Notes under the pieces: generated by a model | Told to the model about the DNA's origin: nothing | Seen by the model: only the letters and a program-made list of their open reading frames with translations | Database searches by the model: none | Translations under genes and position numbers: made by a program | From: Rhodanobacter thiooxydans LCS2 | Lineage (GTDB): Bacteria > Pseudomonadota > Gammaproteobacteria > Xanthomonadales > Rhodanobacteraceae | Direction of reading: 5' to 3' | DNA: 64,000 nucleotides | Assembly (NCBI RefSeq): GCF_000264375.1 | Contig: NZ_AJXW01000022.1 | Coordinates: 39,915-103,914 of the forward strand | Shown: piece after piece, positions 8,566-19,443 of the stretch | How positions within the stretch are numbered: position 1 is the stretch's first letter | Layout: every line of letters begins with the position of its first letter

Positions 8566-9018
8566 ATGAAGCGGTGGTTTTCCCGCCTTGGCAGTATCGC
8601 CCTGTTTGCCGCGCTGTTTGCACCGGCGGCGATGGCGGTGAATGCGTTCGACGTGTACAGCGATCCATCCTGCGGTTGTTGTGGCGCATGGGTCAATTAC
8701 ATGCGCACGCAGGGCTACGCTGTCACCGTGCATCAGGATCAACCGATGGCGGCGGTGAAGGCGCGCTTCAGCGTGCCTGCGGCTGCCATGTCCTGTCACA
8801 CCGCGCTGATCGACGGCTACGTGATCGAAGGCCACGTGCCGGTGGAGGACATCCGTCGCCTGCTCGCCGAGCGGCCGGACGCCCGCGGTCTGGCGGCGCC
8901 CGGCATGCCCGCCGGCTCACCAGGAATGGAGCTGCCTGATGGTCGCGTTCAGCCCTATGTCGTCGAACTCATCGCCCACGACGGCACCACGTCCGCCTTC
9001 GCTCACCACGCGTATTGA
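8566..9018 (+). CDS. DUF411 periplasmic copper-associated protein
   Basis: 150-aa DUF411 protein. These are periplasmic proteins with a thioredoxin-like fold, commonly next to copper genes. It has a signal peptide (to about AMA at residue 23), then the Cys cluster PSCGCCGAW and a later conserved MSCHTALIDGYVIEGHVP block. ATG 8566 is preferred over ATG 8560 because AGGAG lies 7 nt before it. It probably binds Cu in the periplasm. It follows the cytochrome gene without a gap. Confidence 0.88.
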   Translation: MKRWFSRLGSIALFAALFAPAAMAVNAFDVYSDPSCGCCGAWVNYMRTQGYAVTVHQDQPMAAVKARFSVPAAAMSCHTALIDGYVIEGHVPVEDIRRLLAERPDARGLAAPGMPAGSPGMELPDGRVQPYVVELIAHDGTTSAFAHHAY

Positions 9019-9063
9019 CAGGTTGCTCAACGTCAAACCATTGCTGCTGTCTCGGGAGGATGC

Positions 9064-11406
9064 ATGAACACCCACCATCACCACACGGGCTCCAACAATC
9101 ACGGCGATCACACCCACACCGGCGAAGGAAGCACCGTTGTCGATCCGGTATGTGGCATGCAGGTCGATCCGGTCCGGACCGCGCATCACGCCGAGCATGA
9201 GGGGGTAACCCATCATTTCTGTTCGGCAGGTTGTCTGGAACGCTTCGTGGCGGATCCGGCCAGGTACTTGACCCGGCAATCTGATGATGTCCCCGCACCG
9301 ACAGGAACGATGTACACCTGTCCGATGCATCCGCAAGTGCGCCAGGACGGCCCCGGCATCTGCCCCATCTGCGGCATGGCGCTGGAGCCGGAAATGCCGG
9401 GGCTGGACGACGAGGACAATCCCGAACTGCGTGATTTCAGCCGCCGCTTCTGGTGGACCTTGCCGGCGACGGTGGTGGTGCTCGTACTGGCGATGTTTGG
9501 CCACTACTTTCCCCGGTTGCCGGTAGATACCCGGACCTGGATCGAACTGGTACTGACCATCCCGGTCGTGTTGTGGGCAGGCTGGCCGTTCTTCGTTCGC
9601 TGCGTGCAGTCGGTCCGCAACCTCAGTCCCAACATGTGGACCCTGATCGGCATCGGCGTTGGCGCGGCGTTCGGCTACAGCATCGTTGCCACCATCGCAC
9701 CGGATCTGTTCCCGGAGTCGTTTCACGAACATGGCCGCGTGGGCGTCTATTTCGAAGCCGCCGCAGTGATCGTCTCGCTGACCCTGCTTGGCCAGCTACT
9801 CGAACTGCGTGCCCGCTCGAAGACCTCGACCGCCTTGAAGGCCCTGCTGGGGCTCGCGCCAAAGACCGCACGCCGCCTGCGCGACGATGGCGGCGAGGAG
9901 GATGTCGAACTAGGCCACGTCCACGTCGGTGATCGCCTGCGGGTACGCCCTGGTGAAAAGGTGCCGGTGGACGGCGAAGTGATCGAAGGGCGCTCTCATG
10001 TCGACGAGTCAATGCTGACCGGTGAACCCGTCCCGGTTGAGAAGATCGTCGGCTCCAGCGTGATCGGCGCCACTCTCAACGGCACCGGCAGCCTGGTGAT
10101 CCGGGCGGAAAAAGTTGGTTCGGCGACAGTGCTGTCGCAGATCGTGCAACTGGTCGCGCAGGCGCAGCGCTCGCGCGCACCGATGCAGCGCATGGCCGAC
10201 AAGGTCGCCTACTGGTTTGTGCTGGCGGTCCTGGCGATCGCCGTCGCGACCTTCTTCGTGTGGGGACTGTTCGGCCCGGACCCGTCGTGGACGTTCGCAG
10301 TGCTCAACGCGATCTCGGTCTTGATCATTGCCTGCCCTTGCGCGCTGGGATTGGCCACGCCGATGTCGATCATGGTGGCGACAGGCCGCGCCGCCGGGGA
10401 AGGCGTGTTGTTCCGCGATGCTGAGGCCATCGAGAACCTCCGCAAGATCGACACCCTGATCGTGGACAAGACCGGAACCCTGACCGAGGGACGTCCGGCG
10501 TTCCACACCGCACTCGCGGCCGAAGGATTCACCGAGCAGGAAGTGCTGCGCCTGGCGGCCAGCCTCGATCAGGGCAGCGAGCACCCACTGGCCGACGCGA
10601 TCGTCGCGGAAGCCCGCCGTCGTGAGCTGACGCTGGAAACGCCAGAGAGTTTCGAGTCGTCCACCGGCATCGGGGTACGCGGCCAGGTGGGAGGTTCCCT
10701 CCTGGCGATTGGCAATACCGCGCTGATGCACGAGGTCGGGGTCGATGCCTCCGTTCTGTCCACCCCGGCCGAGGAACTGCGCCGAGCCGGCGCCAGCGTG
10801 ATGTATCTGGCAGTTGATGGCGCCCTGGCTGGCCTGCTCGCGGTCGCCGACCCGATCAAGGCCAGCACCGCCGACGCCATCGCATCGCTGCACGATGCGG
10901 GCCTGAACATCGTGATGGCCACCGGCGACGGCGTCACCACGGCCCATGCGGTCGCACGCACCTTGGGCATCGACGAAGTCCATGGCGAGGTCCGCCCGAA
11001 GGACAAGATCGACCTTGTGCGACAGCTGCAAGCCAAGGGACACCGCGTCGCGATGGCTGGAGACGGGATTAACGACGCACCAGCGCTTGCTGGCGCTGAT
11101 GTTGGCATCGCGATGGGCACCGGCACCGACGTGGCGATGTCGAGCGCGCAGGTGACACTTGTTAAAGGCGATTTGCGCGGCATCGTGCGGGCACGGTCGA
11201 TCTCCAACGATACCGTCGCCAACATGAAGCAGAACCTGGGCTTTGCGTTTCTCTACAACGCACTGGGCGTACCGATCGCAGCCGGCGTTTTGTATCCACT
11301 GACTGGCCTGTTGCTCAGCCCGATGATCGCCGCTTTGGCGATGAGCTTGAGCTCCGTGTCGGTGGTTGCCAACGCATTGCGGCTGGGCCGAAAGCGGCAT
11401 GGCTAA
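9064..11406 (+). CDS. Cu(I)-exporting P1B-type ATPase with His-rich and YHS N-terminus
   Basis: 780-aa copper ATPase of the inner membrane. In place of an HMA domain it has a His-rich tail (residues 1-20), a YHS-like domain ([10 protein letters not shown] with [10 protein letters not shown]) and a heavy-metal-binding domain (YTCPMHPQV with [11 protein letters not shown]). Catalytic parts follow: TGE in MLTGEPVPV, the transmembrane CPC motif in [12 protein letters not shown], the phosphorylated Asp in [11 protein letters not shown] in [10 protein letters not shown], and GDGINDAP. The [10 protein letters not shown] form marks Cu/Ag specificity. It has a strong GGGAGGA ribosome site. Confidence 0.95.
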   Translation: MNTHHHHTGSNNHGDHTHTGEGSTVVDPVCGMQVDPVRTAHHAEHEGVTHHFCSAGCLERFVADPARYLTRQSDDVPAPTGTMYTCPMHPQVRQDGPGICPICGMALEPEMPGLDDEDNPELRDFSRRFWWTLPATVVVLVLAMFGHYFPRLPVDTRTWIELVLTIPVVLWAGWPFFVRCVQSVRNLSPNMWTLIGIGVGAAFGYSIVATIAPDLFPESFHEHGRVGVYFEAAAVIVSLTLLGQLLELRARSKTSTALKALLGLAPKTARRLRDDGGEEDVELGHVHVGDRLRVRPGEKVPVDGEVIEGRSHVDESMLTGEPVPVEKIVGSSVIGATLNGTGSLVIRAEKVGSATVLSQIVQLVAQAQRSRAPMQRMADKVAYWFVLAVLAIAVATFFVWGLFGPDPSWTFAVLNAISVLIIACPCALGLATPMSIMVATGRAAGEGVLFRDAEAIENLRKIDTLIVDKTGTLTEGRPAFHTALAAEGFTEQEVLRLAASLDQGSEHPLADAIVAEARRRELTLETPESFESSTGIGVRGQVGGSLLAIGNTALMHEVGVDASVLSTPAEELRRAGASVMYLAVDGALAGLLAVADPIKASTADAIASLHDAGLNIVMATGDGVTTAHAVARTLGIDEVHGEVRPKDKIDLVRQLQAKGHRVAMAGDGINDAPALAGADVGIAMGTGTDVAMSSAQVTLVKGDLRGIVRARSISNDTVANMKQNLGFAFLYNALGVPIAAGVLYPLTGLLLSPMIAALAMSLSSVSVVANALRLGRKRHG

Positions 11407-11781
11407 GATGATCAATGCCAGCGAGTGGAGCAAAGCGAACCCAACTCGTTGCCTTCACCGGCAAACGTGGGAGTACGCCTTCATGTGTTTCCTTCCTCAC
11501 GCCCGGCGCAGCGTGGTATCGGGTGTGGCGGCCACCTTAAGCGCTCGGGCTGTCGAACATGGTCATGTTGGAGGTCAGCGTCAGCCTGCGACTGTTCACC
11601 CAGCAACGGCAGGCGCTGGCCCGCGATCTCGGATGTGGTCGTCTATGTTTGGCTCCCCATTGCGATGCTCTCCAGGAGGGCTTCCGGGTTGACCGGCGAG
11701 AACAGCGGAGGAGACTCGGCTGACAACCCGTGATTGATTCAAGTCAATGCAATCCTTGACATTTTGAGATAACTTACTGCT
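11407..11781. other. 375-bp gap between Cu ATPase and second copper leader
   Basis: No intact gene seen. It holds the cusC relic described separately at 11,547-11,630. A possible -35 TTGACA lies at 11,756, ahead of the leader gene at 11,782, but I could not place a convincing -10. Confidence 0.5.
11547..11630 (+). pseudogene. relic of a cusC-like outer-membrane factor gene
   Basis: Translates as GLSNMVMLEVSVSLRLFTQQ followed by RQALARDL, against GLSDMVMLEVGVSLPLFTRN and RQDRGISA in the intact cusC at about 13,145-13,228. Only this internal piece remains, with no start and no downstream match. It shows that an earlier copy of the cus efflux operon stood here and was lost or rearranged. Confidence 0.7.
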
Positions 11782-12195
11782 ATGGCTCGTCCTTTCCGCA
11801 TGCATCGCACCACACGTCGCCGCCTTATCTGGCTGGTGACGCTGCTGATGCTTTGGCAGCAGACGGTACTGGCTGCCTACGTTTGTCCGACGGTCCCCGA
11901 AGCGACACCGGCGGCTGCGCTGATGACTTCCATGTCGGGTATGGACGGCGGCTGTGCGCAGAATCAGGATGCCCCCGCCAGCCCACTGTGCCAGAAGCAT
12001 TGCGCGCCCGATCACGCGACGCAGGTTGAAGCGCATACGGCGGCGGTGCCGTTGAGCGTGTTGCCGGCAATGCCACCGATGCTGATGACGCCCGCCGTTG
12101 TTGCGCTGCCATCGAATCGCGCGCTCCAACGGGTCGGGCATTTGCGCGCGCCACCACCTCCGCCCATATTGTTGTTCTGCTCACTCCTGATCTGA
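11782..12195 (+). CDS. CopL-like small secreted leader protein of the cus operon
   Basis: 137-aa protein with a basic start, a hydrophobic signal (about residues 13-32, ending VLAAYVCP), several Met/Cys/His residues (MTSMSGMDGGC, LCQKHCAPDH) and a Pro-rich tail with HLRAPPPPP. It belongs to no family I can name firmly, but it matches CopL in layout and position. I infer periplasmic copper binding or a sensing/leader role. No clear Shine-Dalgarno sequence precedes the ATG. It lies 82 bp before cusC, with a stem-loop between. Confidence 0.65.
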   Translation: MARPFRMHRTTRRRLIWLVTLLMLWQQTVLAAYVCPTVPEATPAAALMTSMSGMDGGCAQNQDAPASPLCQKHCAPDHATQVEAHTAAVPLSVLPAMPPMLMTPAVVALPSNRALQRVGHLRAPPPPPILLFCSLLI

Positions 12196-12225
12196 TCTGA
12201 CACGTCGAGGCATTGACGTACGTGG

Positions 12226-12265
12226 CGTCGCGTCTGCGTGGCGCGCCGCAAACCGCAGATCGACG
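12226..12265 (+). promoter_or_regulatory. intercistronic stem-loop leader-cusC
   Basis: Outer stem CGTCG (12226-12230) with CGACG (12261-12265), next stem TCTGCG (12233-12238) with CGCAGA (12254-12259), and a GGCGCGCC palindrome in the loop. It directly precedes the cusC ribosome site. Compare the hairpins before copA and before the czc-like operon. Confidence 0.45.
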
Positions 12266-12277
12266 GAGTGTTCACCC

Positions 12278-13552
12278 ATGTTGTCCTTTCACTTTGCCCG
12301 GCGCCTGATGGTGTCGGTTCTGGCCGCGCTTCTGTTGGGAGCCTTGGCCACGGCGGCGCATGCCGCCGAACCGCCGCTGACGCTGGAAGCGGCTGTCCAG
12401 CAAGGCGTGGCACGGGCACCGCAACTCGATGCGCGTGCCGCCGATACGGCGGCAGCCCGCGAGGAATCCGCGCGTGCCGGGCAGTTGCCGGATCCCACCC
12501 TGACGTTCGGGCTTTCCAATTTCCCCGTCACCAATCCGGGCGCTTTCAGCCTGCGTTCGGACGGGATGACGGCGCGCACCGTCGGCGTGATGCAGACGAT
12601 TCCATCGCGAGCGGCGCGCGACGCCGAGCGCGGTTTGGCCGCCGCACAGATCGATGCGGCGGAAGCCGACCGGGCGGCCACGGTGCAGACAGTGCAAGAG
12701 CGCATCGCCGATGCGTGGATCGACGTGTGGGCGATCCAGCAGAAACGTACGCTGTTGGCCGCGTTGCGCAGCGAGAGCGCGCTGGCTGTCCAGGTCACGC
12801 AGGCGCGATTGCGTGGCGGTGAAGGCAACGCGACCGACGCGCTGGCCGCCGGTGCCGAAGCCGCCACACTCGATAACCGTCTGGAAGCGATTGACGCGGA
12901 TCTCGTCGCCGCCCAAGCCGGCCTGCAGCGCTGGCTTGGGCCGAGCGTTTTCGATCTGGCCGAAGCGCCGGATTTTGGTCAACTGCCGGTCACGGCAGAT
13001 CACTTGGAGCAGCGCATCGACCAACAGGCGCCGATGCAGGCGTGGCAGGCACGCGAGCAAGTTGCGCAGGCGGCGCTCGAGCAGGCGCGTGCGGCCAAGC
13101 ACCCGGACTGGAGCGTGACTGCCAGCTATGGTCGGCGCGCCCCGGGCCTGTCGGACATGGTGATGCTGGAGGTGGGCGTCAGCCTGCCGCTGTTCACGCG
13201 CAATCGGCAGGATCGTGGCATCAGCGCCCGGCAGGCACAGTGGGACGCGGTGCAGGCCGATCACGAGGACGCGCGGCGCGCCCAGCGCGAGGCAGTCACA
13301 CGCGCCGTAGCGACGTGGCAGGGATGGAATCAGCAAATCCAGCGCTATCAGGACACCTTGCTGCCGTTGGATCGGGATCGCGCCACCACGGCGCTGGCCG
13401 GATACCGCGGTGGCGGCATGCTGCAGCCGTGGCTGGACGCCCGTCGCGACGAGATTGAACTGCGTCTGAGTTACGCCGATGCGCTTGCCGCCCGCGCCCG
13501 GTTATGGGCCTCGCTGGCTTATTTGTTGCCGACCTCGGAGACGATGCCATGA
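12278..13552 (+). CDS. cusC: CusC-like outer-membrane factor (TolC family)
   Basis: 424-aa outer-membrane channel of a tripartite heavy-metal efflux pump. It has a signal peptide ending near AHAAEPPLTLEAAVQQ and two TolC-type repeats with the LTLEAAV start and long Ala/Gln/Glu/Arg-rich helices. The conserved PDPTLTFGLSN-like segment appears as LPDPTLTFGLSNFP. Its stop overlaps the cusB start. It would export periplasmic Cu(I)/Ag(I) with CusA and CusB. Confidence 0.9.
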   Translation: MLSFHFARRLMVSVLAALLLGALATAAHAAEPPLTLEAAVQQGVARAPQLDARAADTAAAREESARAGQLPDPTLTFGLSNFPVTNPGAFSLRSDGMTARTVGVMQTIPSRAARDAERGLAAAQIDAAEADRAATVQTVQERIADAWIDVWAIQQKRTLLAALRSESALAVQVTQARLRGGEGNATDALAAGAEAATLDNRLEAIDADLVAAQAGLQRWLGPSVFDLAEAPDFGQLPVTADHLEQRIDQQAPMQAWQAREQVAQAALEQARAAKHPDWSVTASYGRRAPGLSDMVMLEVGVSLPLFTRNRQDRGISARQAQWDAVQADHEDARRAQREAVTRAVATWQGWNQQIQRYQDTLLPLDRDRATTALAGYRGGGMLQPWLDARRDEIELRLSYADALAARARLWASLAYLLPTSETMP

Positions 13553-14841
13553 AGCGTGCACTGATAATCCTGGCCGGTCTTTTGCTGGCGGCCCTTTTGG
13601 TTTTGGCTGGGTATTTCAGCGGTCGTCGGCATCTGCAAACGTCGTCCGCTCAGACAAGATCGGCTATGCCTACCGCCGATGGCAGTGGCAAAAAAGTCCT
13701 GTACTGGTACGACACGATGGTGCCGCAGCAGCATTTCGACAAGCCGGGCCTGTCGCCGATGGGCATGCAGATGGTGCCCAAGTATGCCGACGAAGGCGCG
13801 GCCAAGGATGTCGTCCGGATCGACCCGGCGACGGTGCAGAATCTGGGTGTGCGCACGGCCCCGGTCGAGCGTCGCGTGCTGGCATCAGCCATCCGGGTGC
13901 CGGGCACCATCACCTGGGATCTGCGGCAAGCCATCACCATCAGTGCGCGCACCGATGCGGTGGTGAGCAAGCTTGACGTGCGCGCGCCTTACACCGTGGT
14001 CAAAGCCGGTGAACCGATGGCCGAACTGCTGGCTCCGCAATGGAGCAGCGCGCTGGCCGAATATGGCGCGCTTCAACAAGCGCAATCGGCCGACGCGAAA
14101 GACCTGCGTGCCGCCGCACGGCAACGGCTGCAGGTGCTGGGCCTGACCCCTGCTGACATCCGGGCAGCTCGCCGTGGTTCGGGTGCGGCGATCACGCTGC
14201 ACGCCCCACAAGCGGGCGTCGTCACGACACTGGATGTACGCGAAGGCCAGCGCGTCAACGCGGGCCAGACCCTGATGACCGTGAATGGCCTGTCCACCGT
14301 GTGGATCGAGGCCGCCCTGCCGCAGGCGGCAGCTGGCAGGGTGCGCAGCGGCACGCCGGTGGTTGTCACGGTCGATGCGCTGCCGGGTCGATCGTTCCAC
14401 GGCGCCGTGGAAACCTTGCTGCCGGATGTGGATGCGATGACGCGCACCCAACGTGCCCGCATCGTGCTCGCCAATGCCGACGGTGCCTTGAGCCCGGGCA
14501 TGTTCGCCACCGTGCAACTTAACCCGACTCCCGACGCGGCGGTGCCGGTGGTACCGGACGACGCGCTGATCGCCACGGGTACCCACACACGCGTCATCCT
14601 TGCCGAGGGGGATGGCCACTTCCGTGCCGTATCGGTGCGTACGGGACGCGCGGCCGGCGGCTATACGGAAATTCTCGATGGCCTGAGCGGTGGCGAGAAA
14701 GTGGTCGTCTCCGGCCAGTTCCTGATCGATTCGGAGGCGAGCTTGTCCGGTGCGCTGGAACGCCTGAATGACGCCTCGGTGACTCCGGCACCTGCGACAA
14801 GTGCGCCAATGCCAGGCATGCCGATGGGAGACAAACCATGA
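13549..14841 (+). CDS. cusB: CusB-like periplasmic adaptor (membrane fusion protein)
   Basis: 430-aa RND adaptor. It has an N-terminal membrane segment (residues 4-22), then a heavy-metal-binding domain ([26 protein letters not shown]) typical of CusB, followed by barrel-sandwich and beta-barrel regions ([22 protein letters not shown]). The Met-rich C-terminus is [14 protein letters not shown] 13549 overlaps the cusC stop. It links CusA to CusC and passes Cu(I) to CusA. Confidence 0.92.
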   Translation: MKRALIILAGLLLAALLVLAGYFSGRRHLQTSSAQTRSAMPTADGSGKKVLYWYDTMVPQQHFDKPGLSPMGMQMVPKYADEGAAKDVVRIDPATVQNLGVRTAPVERRVLASAIRVPGTITWDLRQAITISARTDAVVSKLDVRAPYTVVKAGEPMAELLAPQWSSALAEYGALQQAQSADAKDLRAAARQRLQVLGLTPADIRAARRGSGAAITLHAPQAGVVTTLDVREGQRVNAGQTLMTVNGLSTVWIEAALPQAAAGRVRSGTPVVVTVDALPGRSFHGAVETLLPDVDAMTRTQRARIVLANADGALSPGMFATVQLNPTPDAAVPVVPDDALIATGTHTRVILAEGDGHFRAVSVRTGRAAGGYTEILDGLSGGEKVVVSGQFLIDSEASLSGALERLNDASVTPAPATSAPMPGMPMGDKP

Positions 14842-17800
14842 TCGCCGCCCTGATCCGTGCGGCGATCGCCCATCGGGTGTTCGTGCTGTTGGCTGCACTG
14901 GCCTTGGCCCTGATGGGCATGTTCTCGGTGACGCGCACGCCGGTCGACGCGCTGCCCGATCTGTCCGACACCCAGGTGATCATCCGCACCAGCTACCCGG
15001 GCCAATCGCCACAGGTGGTCGAGGATCAGGTCACCTATCCGCTGGCCACCACCATGCTCTCGGTGCCTGGCGCGACGACGGTGCGCGCCTTTTCGTTCTT
15101 CGGCGACTCCTACGTCGATGTGTTGTTCGATGACAGCACCGACCTGTATTGGGCGCGCTCGCGTGTCCTGGAGTACCTGAGCCAGGCACGGGATCGCCTG
15201 CCGACGGGCGTGACGCCCGCCCTCGGCCCCGATGCCACGGGACTCGGCTGGATCTACGAATACGCGCTGGTTGATCGCACCGGTCAGCACGACCTCGGCC
15301 AGCTGCGCGCGCTGCAGGACTGGTTCCTGCGCTATCAGCTCAAGACCGTGCCGAATGTCGCCGAAGTGGCGACTTTGGGCGGTATGGAGCGCGCGTGGCA
15401 GATCGTGCCCGATCCGCAGGCGCTGGCCGCCCGCGGCGTCACCGTGGCGCAGTTGGTCGACGCGGTGCGCAGCGCGAACGGTGCCAACGGTGGCTCGGTG
15501 ATCGAACAGGGCGAAGCGGAGCTGATGGTGCGTAGCGAAGGCTATCTGAAGAGTCGCGCGGACTTCGAAAACGTACCCATCACCACCAACGCCGGCGGTG
15601 TGCCGGTGCTGCTGCACGACGTGGCGACGGTGCGGCGGGGTCCGACGTTTCGTCGTGGCCTCGCCGAACTGGACGGGCAAGGGGAAGTGGTTGGCGGCAT
15701 CATCGTGATGCGCACCGGCAAGAACGCGAAGGCCACCATCGCCGCGGTGAAGGCACGGCTGGCGGAACTGCAGCGCAGCCTGCCGGCCGGCGTCGAGATC
15801 GTGCCCACCTATGACCGCTCGCGACTGATCGACGCCGCAGTGAGCAATCTGTGGAGCAAGTTGTTCGAAGAATTTCTGGTCGTGACGCTGGTCTGCGTGT
15901 TGTTTCTATGGCACCTGCGCTCGGCGCTGGTGGCCGTGATCACGCTACCGCTGGGCGTACTGGTTGCTTTCATTGCCCTGCATCTGCAAGGCGTCACGGC
16001 GAACCTGATGTCGCTCGGCGGTATCGCGATCGCGATCGGCGCGATGGTGGATGCAGCGATCGTGATGATCGAGAACACGCACAAGCATCTGGAACATTGG
16101 CGTAACGCGAACGACGGACGTGAACCGCAAGGTGCGCAGCGGTGGTCGCTGGTTGCCGATGCCGCCGCCGAGGTGGGGCCCGCGTTGTTTGTGAGCCTGT
16201 TGATCATCGCGCTGTCGTTCGTGCCCGTATTTGCGCTGCAGGGACAGGAAGGCAAGTTGTTCAAGCCGCTGGCCTTCACCAAGACCTACGCGATGGCGGC
16301 AGCGGCCGGGCTGGCGGTGACGCTGGTGCCGGTGCTGATGGGTTATCTGATCCGCGGGCGCATCCGTGCCGAGCGCGACAATCCGCTCAACCGGGGTTTG
16401 ATCCATGGCTATCGGCCGCTCCTCGAAGCCGTGCTGCGCTATCCGAAAGCCACCCTGGTGCTGGCCGGTGTGCTGCTGCTCACCGCGGCTATTCCCATAA
16501 GCAAACTCGGCAGCGAGTTCATGCCCGCGATGGATGAAGGCACGTTGTTGTACATGCCCACGGCACTGCCGGGATTATCCGCCGGCAAGGCCTCGCAGTT
16601 GCTGCAGCTCACCGATCGCATGATCAAGACCGTGCCCGAGGTTGATCATGTGTTCGGCAAGGCGGGGCGCGCCGAAACGGCCACCGATCCGGCGCCACTG
16701 GAAATGTTTGAGACCACGATCACGTTCAAGCCGAAGGATCAGTGGCGCTCCGGCATGACGATGGACAAGATCAAGGCGGAACTGGACAAGGCGGTACACG
16801 TGCCGGGGCTGACGAACCTGTTCGTGCCGCCGATCCGCAATCGCATCGACATGCTCTCCACCGGCATCAAGAGCCCGATCGGCATCAAGGTGCTGGGCAC
16901 CGATCTGGCCACGCTGCAGACCGTGGCCGATCGGATCGAAACGGTGGCGAAGACCGTGCCCGGTGTCAGTTCGGCGATTGCCGAGCGTCCGACCAGTGGC
17001 CGCTACGTCGATGTAGCCATCCGCCGTGACGCCGCCGCGCGCTACGGGTTGACCCAGGAGCGCGTGCAGCAACTGATCGCGACCGTGGTCGGCGGTGATC
17101 CGATCGGTCAGACCGTCGAAGGACGCGAACGTTATCCCATCGTGGTGCGCTACCCGCGTGCCGAGCGCGATTCCATCGGAGCGCTGCGACAGTTGCCGAT
17201 CGTCGCCGCCAACGGTGCCCAGATCACGCTGAGTCAGGTGGCTGACATCGCCGTGGTTGCAGGACCGTCCATGCTGAAAAGTGAGGGCGGCCAGTTGGCC
17301 ACGTATGTCTACGTCGATACGGCCGGCAGCGATTTGGGCACGGTGGTGGCCAACCTGCAACGCGCGGTGGCGCAGCAGGTCAAATTGCCGCCGGGTACGA
17401 CCGTGGCCTGGTCCGGTCAGTTCGAATACCTGGCCAGTGCCATGGAAAGACTCAAGGTGGTGGTGCCGATTGCGCTGGTGATCATTTTTCTGCTGATCTA
17501 TGCCGTTTTCCGACGCGTGAGCGAAGCCGCGCTGATCATGGCCAGCGTGCCGCTGGCACTGGTCGGCGGCCTGTGGCTGATCTGGCTGCTTGGCCATGCG
17601 GTGTCGGTGGCCACGATCATCGGCTTCATCGCGCTGGCTGGCGTCGCTGCCGAGTTTGGCGTGGTGATGCTGTTGTATCTGCACCATGCCTGGGAGCACC
17701 AGCTTGCGCTCGATCCCCACGCCGGCCCGGAAGCGCTGGACGAAGCAATCCGCGAAGGTGCCGTTCAGCGCGTGCGCCCGAAGGCGATGACCGTCGCGGT

Positions 17801-18014
17801 GATCCTCGCCGGCCTGTTTCCGATCCTGCTCGGCCATGGCGCAGGTTCGGAAGTGATGCAGCGCATCGCCGCCCCGATGATCGGCGGCATGGTCACTGCA
17901 CCCTTGCTATCCATGCTCGTTATACCCGCAGCGTACCGCCTGCTGGTTCGTTATCGGCTGCGTAAAGTCAGCAAGACAATCACCGCACTTCACCCCAACC
18001 CGCAAGGAAACTGA
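14838..18014 (+). CDS. cusA: CusA, Cu/Ag RND efflux pump
   Basis: 1058-aa inner-membrane RND transporter of the heavy-metal efflux family. The first loop reads [20 protein letters not shown]. The fourth membrane helix carries [17 protein letters not shown], the form I associate with Cu/Ag pumps (HME4). [19 protein letters not shown] is a CusA-typical porter-domain segment. Length and topology are normal. It overlaps cusB by 4 bp and is followed 3 nt later by cusF, so the set is one operon. Confidence 0.95.
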   Translation: MIAALIRAAIAHRVFVLLAALALALMGMFSVTRTPVDALPDLSDTQVIIRTSYPGQSPQVVEDQVTYPLATTMLSVPGATTVRAFSFFGDSYVDVLFDDSTDLYWARSRVLEYLSQARDRLPTGVTPALGPDATGLGWIYEYALVDRTGQHDLGQLRALQDWFLRYQLKTVPNVAEVATLGGMERAWQIVPDPQALAARGVTVAQLVDAVRSANGANGGSVIEQGEAELMVRSEGYLKSRADFENVPITTNAGGVPVLLHDVATVRRGPTFRRGLAELDGQGEVVGGIIVMRTGKNAKATIAAVKARLAELQRSLPAGVEIVPTYDRSRLIDAAVSNLWSKLFEEFLVVTLVCVLFLWHLRSALVAVITLPLGVLVAFIALHLQGVTANLMSLGGIAIAIGAMVDAAIVMIENTHKHLEHWRNANDGREPQGAQRWSLVADAAAEVGPALFVSLLIIALSFVPVFALQGQEGKLFKPLAFTKTYAMAAAAGLAVTLVPVLMGYLIRGRIRAERDNPLNRGLIHGYRPLLEAVLRYPKATLVLAGVLLLTAAIPISKLGSEFMPAMDEGTLLYMPTALPGLSAGKASQLLQLTDRMIKTVPEVDHVFGKAGRAETATDPAPLEMFETTITFKPKDQWRSGMTMDKIKAELDKAVHVPGLTNLFVPPIRNRIDMLSTGIKSPIGIKVLGTDLATLQTVADRIETVAKTVPGVSSAIAERPTSGRYVDVAIRRDAAARYGLTQERVQQLIATVVGGDPIGQTVEGRERYPIVVRYPRAERDSIGALRQLPIVAANGAQITLSQVADIAVVAGPSMLKSEGGQLATYVYVDTAGSDLGTVVANLQRAVAQQVKLPPGTTVAWSGQFEYLASAMERLKVVVPIALVIIFLLIYAVFRRVSEAALIMASVPLALVGGLWLIWLLGHAVSVATIIGFIALAGVAAEFGVVMLLYLHHAWEHQLALDPHAGPEALDEAIREGAVQRVRPKAMTVAVILAGLFPILLGHGAGSEVMQRIAAPMIGGMVTAPLLSMLVIPAAYRLLVRYRLRKVSKTITALHPNPQGN

Positions 18015-18017
18015 CCC

Positions 18018-18368
18018 ATGAAAAAGCCATGCATCACCCTCGCGATCACCGCCGCGCTGATCACTGCTCCAGTGTTTGCCAACCCTCAGCAGATGGACCC
18101 CAACATGCCGGGCATGGCTGGGATGCACGAAGCCATACCCGCCGATGTGCAGGGTGTGGGCGTGGTCAAGGCGGTCGACACCGCCAAGGGCACCATCACG
18201 CTGCAGCATGAGGCGATTGCCGCCATCGGCTGGCCGGCCATGACGATGCCGTTCAAGGTGGCTTCGCCGGGCCTGCTGACGCACCTGAAGGTGGGCGATA
18301 AGGTGCAATTCACCTTCCACCAGGCCAGCGCGGGCAGCACGGTGACGGCGATCCGTCCGGCACGATGA
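18018..18368 (+). CDS. cusF: CusF-like periplasmic copper chaperone
   Basis: 116-aa protein with a signal peptide (to PVFAN, about residue 22), a Met-rich spacer (MDPNMPGMAGM) and a CusF domain: GVVKAVDTAKGTITLQHEAI, GWPAMTMPFKV (the Trp/Met Cu(I) site), LKVGDKVQFTF. It carries Cu(I) to the CusABC pump. AAGGA lies well upstream of ATG. Hairpins follow, probably ending the operon. Confidence 0.92.
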   Translation: MKKPCITLAITAALITAPVFANPQQMDPNMPGMAGMHEAIPADVQGVGVVKAVDTAKGTITLQHEAIAAIGWPAMTMPFKVASPGLLTHLKVGDKVQFTFHQASAGSTVTAIRPAR

Positions 18369-18378
18369 CAGACCACGT

Positions 18379-18414
18379 CGCCGGCTGGCCCCAACTGTCG
18401 AGGGCCAGCCGGCG
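18379..18414 (+). terminator. stem-loop after cusF
   Basis: Perfect 12-bp stem CGCCGGCTGGCC with GGCCAGCCGGCG and a 12-nt loop, 11 nt after the cusF stop. There is no T-run directly after it. Confidence 0.6.
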
Positions 18415-18429
18415 GTCGTGAAAGCAGTT

Positions 18430-18460
18430 CCGCCACGCACGTTATGCGTGCGCGTGGCGG
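18430..18460 (+). terminator. second stem-loop after cusF with T-rich trailer
   Basis: Stem CCGCCACGC with GCGTGGCGG, followed by a T-rich run (TGTTTGTTGCGGTTGTC then ATTTTT). This is a better rho-independent terminator candidate than the first hairpin. It lies in the gap before the next gene at 18,495. Confidence 0.6.
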
Positions 18461-18494
18461 TGTTTGTTGCGGTTGTCATTTTTGGAGAACGACC

Positions 18495-18836
18495 ATGAAA
18501 TCGTTTGCTGCTTGTCTCAGCCTCCCGCTGCTGCTCGCGGGCCTCACCATCGGCCGCGTCGCGTACGCGACCGATGCTTACACTGATGGCTGGGTTGGCC
18601 ATGTGGATGGCCCGCGTTTGGATGTCTGTTATCGAGTCACGCCGCTGCCAGCGGTTGGTGCGCGATTGGAGGTCATGCGGACATCCTTCGTGGTTCCCAA
18701 CAAAGGGCAGCCCCGCCAACAGTTCGCGGTGGCGGGGCATGCCACGGTAACGTCGATCATGGACGCGCATTGCGTGCGTGCCGAGCTGATCCAGGGCGCG
18801 GCGCAGCGGACAGATCACGCGCGGCGCGCGCACTGA
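18495..18836 (+). CDS. unknown 113-aa exported protein
   Basis: Not recognised. It has a signal peptide (residues 1-26, ending VAYATDA), then a compact domain with GHVDGPRLDVCYRVTPLP, an RTSFVVPNKGQ segment and DAHCVRAELIQG. Only two Cys are in the mature part, perhaps a disulfide. A ribosome site (TGGAGAA) lies 7 nt before the ATG. It may be monocistronic. Its place between cus and mer genes suggests a periplasmic accessory role, but no function can be stated. Confidence 0.6.
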   Translation: MKSFAACLSLPLLLAGLTIGRVAYATDAYTDGWVGHVDGPRLDVCYRVTPLPAVGARLEVMRTSFVVPNKGQPRQQFAVAGHATVTSIMDAHCVRAELIQGAAQRTDHARRAH

Positions 18837-18966
18837 ACGGACGCGACGACAAGGCCGCCAAAGCATGCTCCGCGACGGCCCATAGCGGAGTGGCTAGGAC
18901 GTGGCTACAACATCCAGCCGATGCGCTTCACCGGCGTCATGCCTGTCCGTCCTGCCTGCCGCCATT

Positions 18967-19374
18967 TCAGCAGGCGTGCAACGAGGCGATCAGCGGGCAG
19001 GACACGCTGCGCTGACGCGCACCGCATTGTTCGACGAGCGCAGAGAGGGCCGTCTCCATACGTGTGAGGTCGGCCAGTCGGCTGCGTACATCGGCCAGCC
19101 GCAGCGCGGCCAGATCGGCCGCTTCCGTGCAATGGGTGCCGTCCTCCAGCCGCAGCAACTGCGCGACCTCATCGAGGCTGAACCCCAACCGCTTCGCGGA
19201 TTTCACGAACTTCACCCGCGCTACCTCCGCGTTTCCGTAGCGACGAATGCCGCCCGGCGGACGGGCGGGTTCCGTCAACAGGCGCTTGCGCTGGTAGAAG
19301 CGGATCGTCTCGACATTGACCCCGGCTGCCTTGGCGAAGGCGCCGATGGAAAACGTATCCTGCGTGGAGGACAT
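18967..19374 (-). CDS. merR: MerR, mercury-responsive regulator (locus 1)
   Basis: 135-aa MerR protein. It has the N-terminal winged helix ([26 protein letters not shown]), then the dimer helix. Cys residues fit the three-Cys Hg(II) site: [15 protein letters not shown] and VSCPLI. It diverges from merC across a typical MerR promoter and would repress or activate it with Hg(II). Confidence 0.9.
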   Translation of the reverse strand: MSSTQDTFSIGAFAKAAGVNVETIRFYQRKRLLTEPARPPGGIRRYGNAEVARVKFVKSAKRLGFSLDEVAQLLRLEDGTHCTEAADLAALRLADVRSRLADLTRMETALSALVEQCGARQRSVSCPLIASLHAC

Positions 19375-19378
19375 GGGC

Positions 19379-19409
19379 TTGACTCCGTACTTGACTACAG
19401 GAATACCTT
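19379..19409 (+). promoter_or_regulatory. MerR-type promoter/operator of locus 1
   Basis: -35 TTGACT (19379-19384) and -10 TACCTT (19404-19409) with a long 19-bp spacer, as MerR promoters require. The spacer holds an imperfect dyad (CCGTAC and CTACAGG). It reads toward merC; merR starts at 19,374 on the other strand. Confidence 0.7.
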
Positions 19410-19443
19410 AGACCACCGGCATTCAACGCGAAAGGAGAACCCT

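Noticed and set aside
11756..11781. Promoter for the 11,782 leader gene
   Set aside because: A TTGACA is present but no convincing -10 at a normal distance, so it is only mentioned, not listed.
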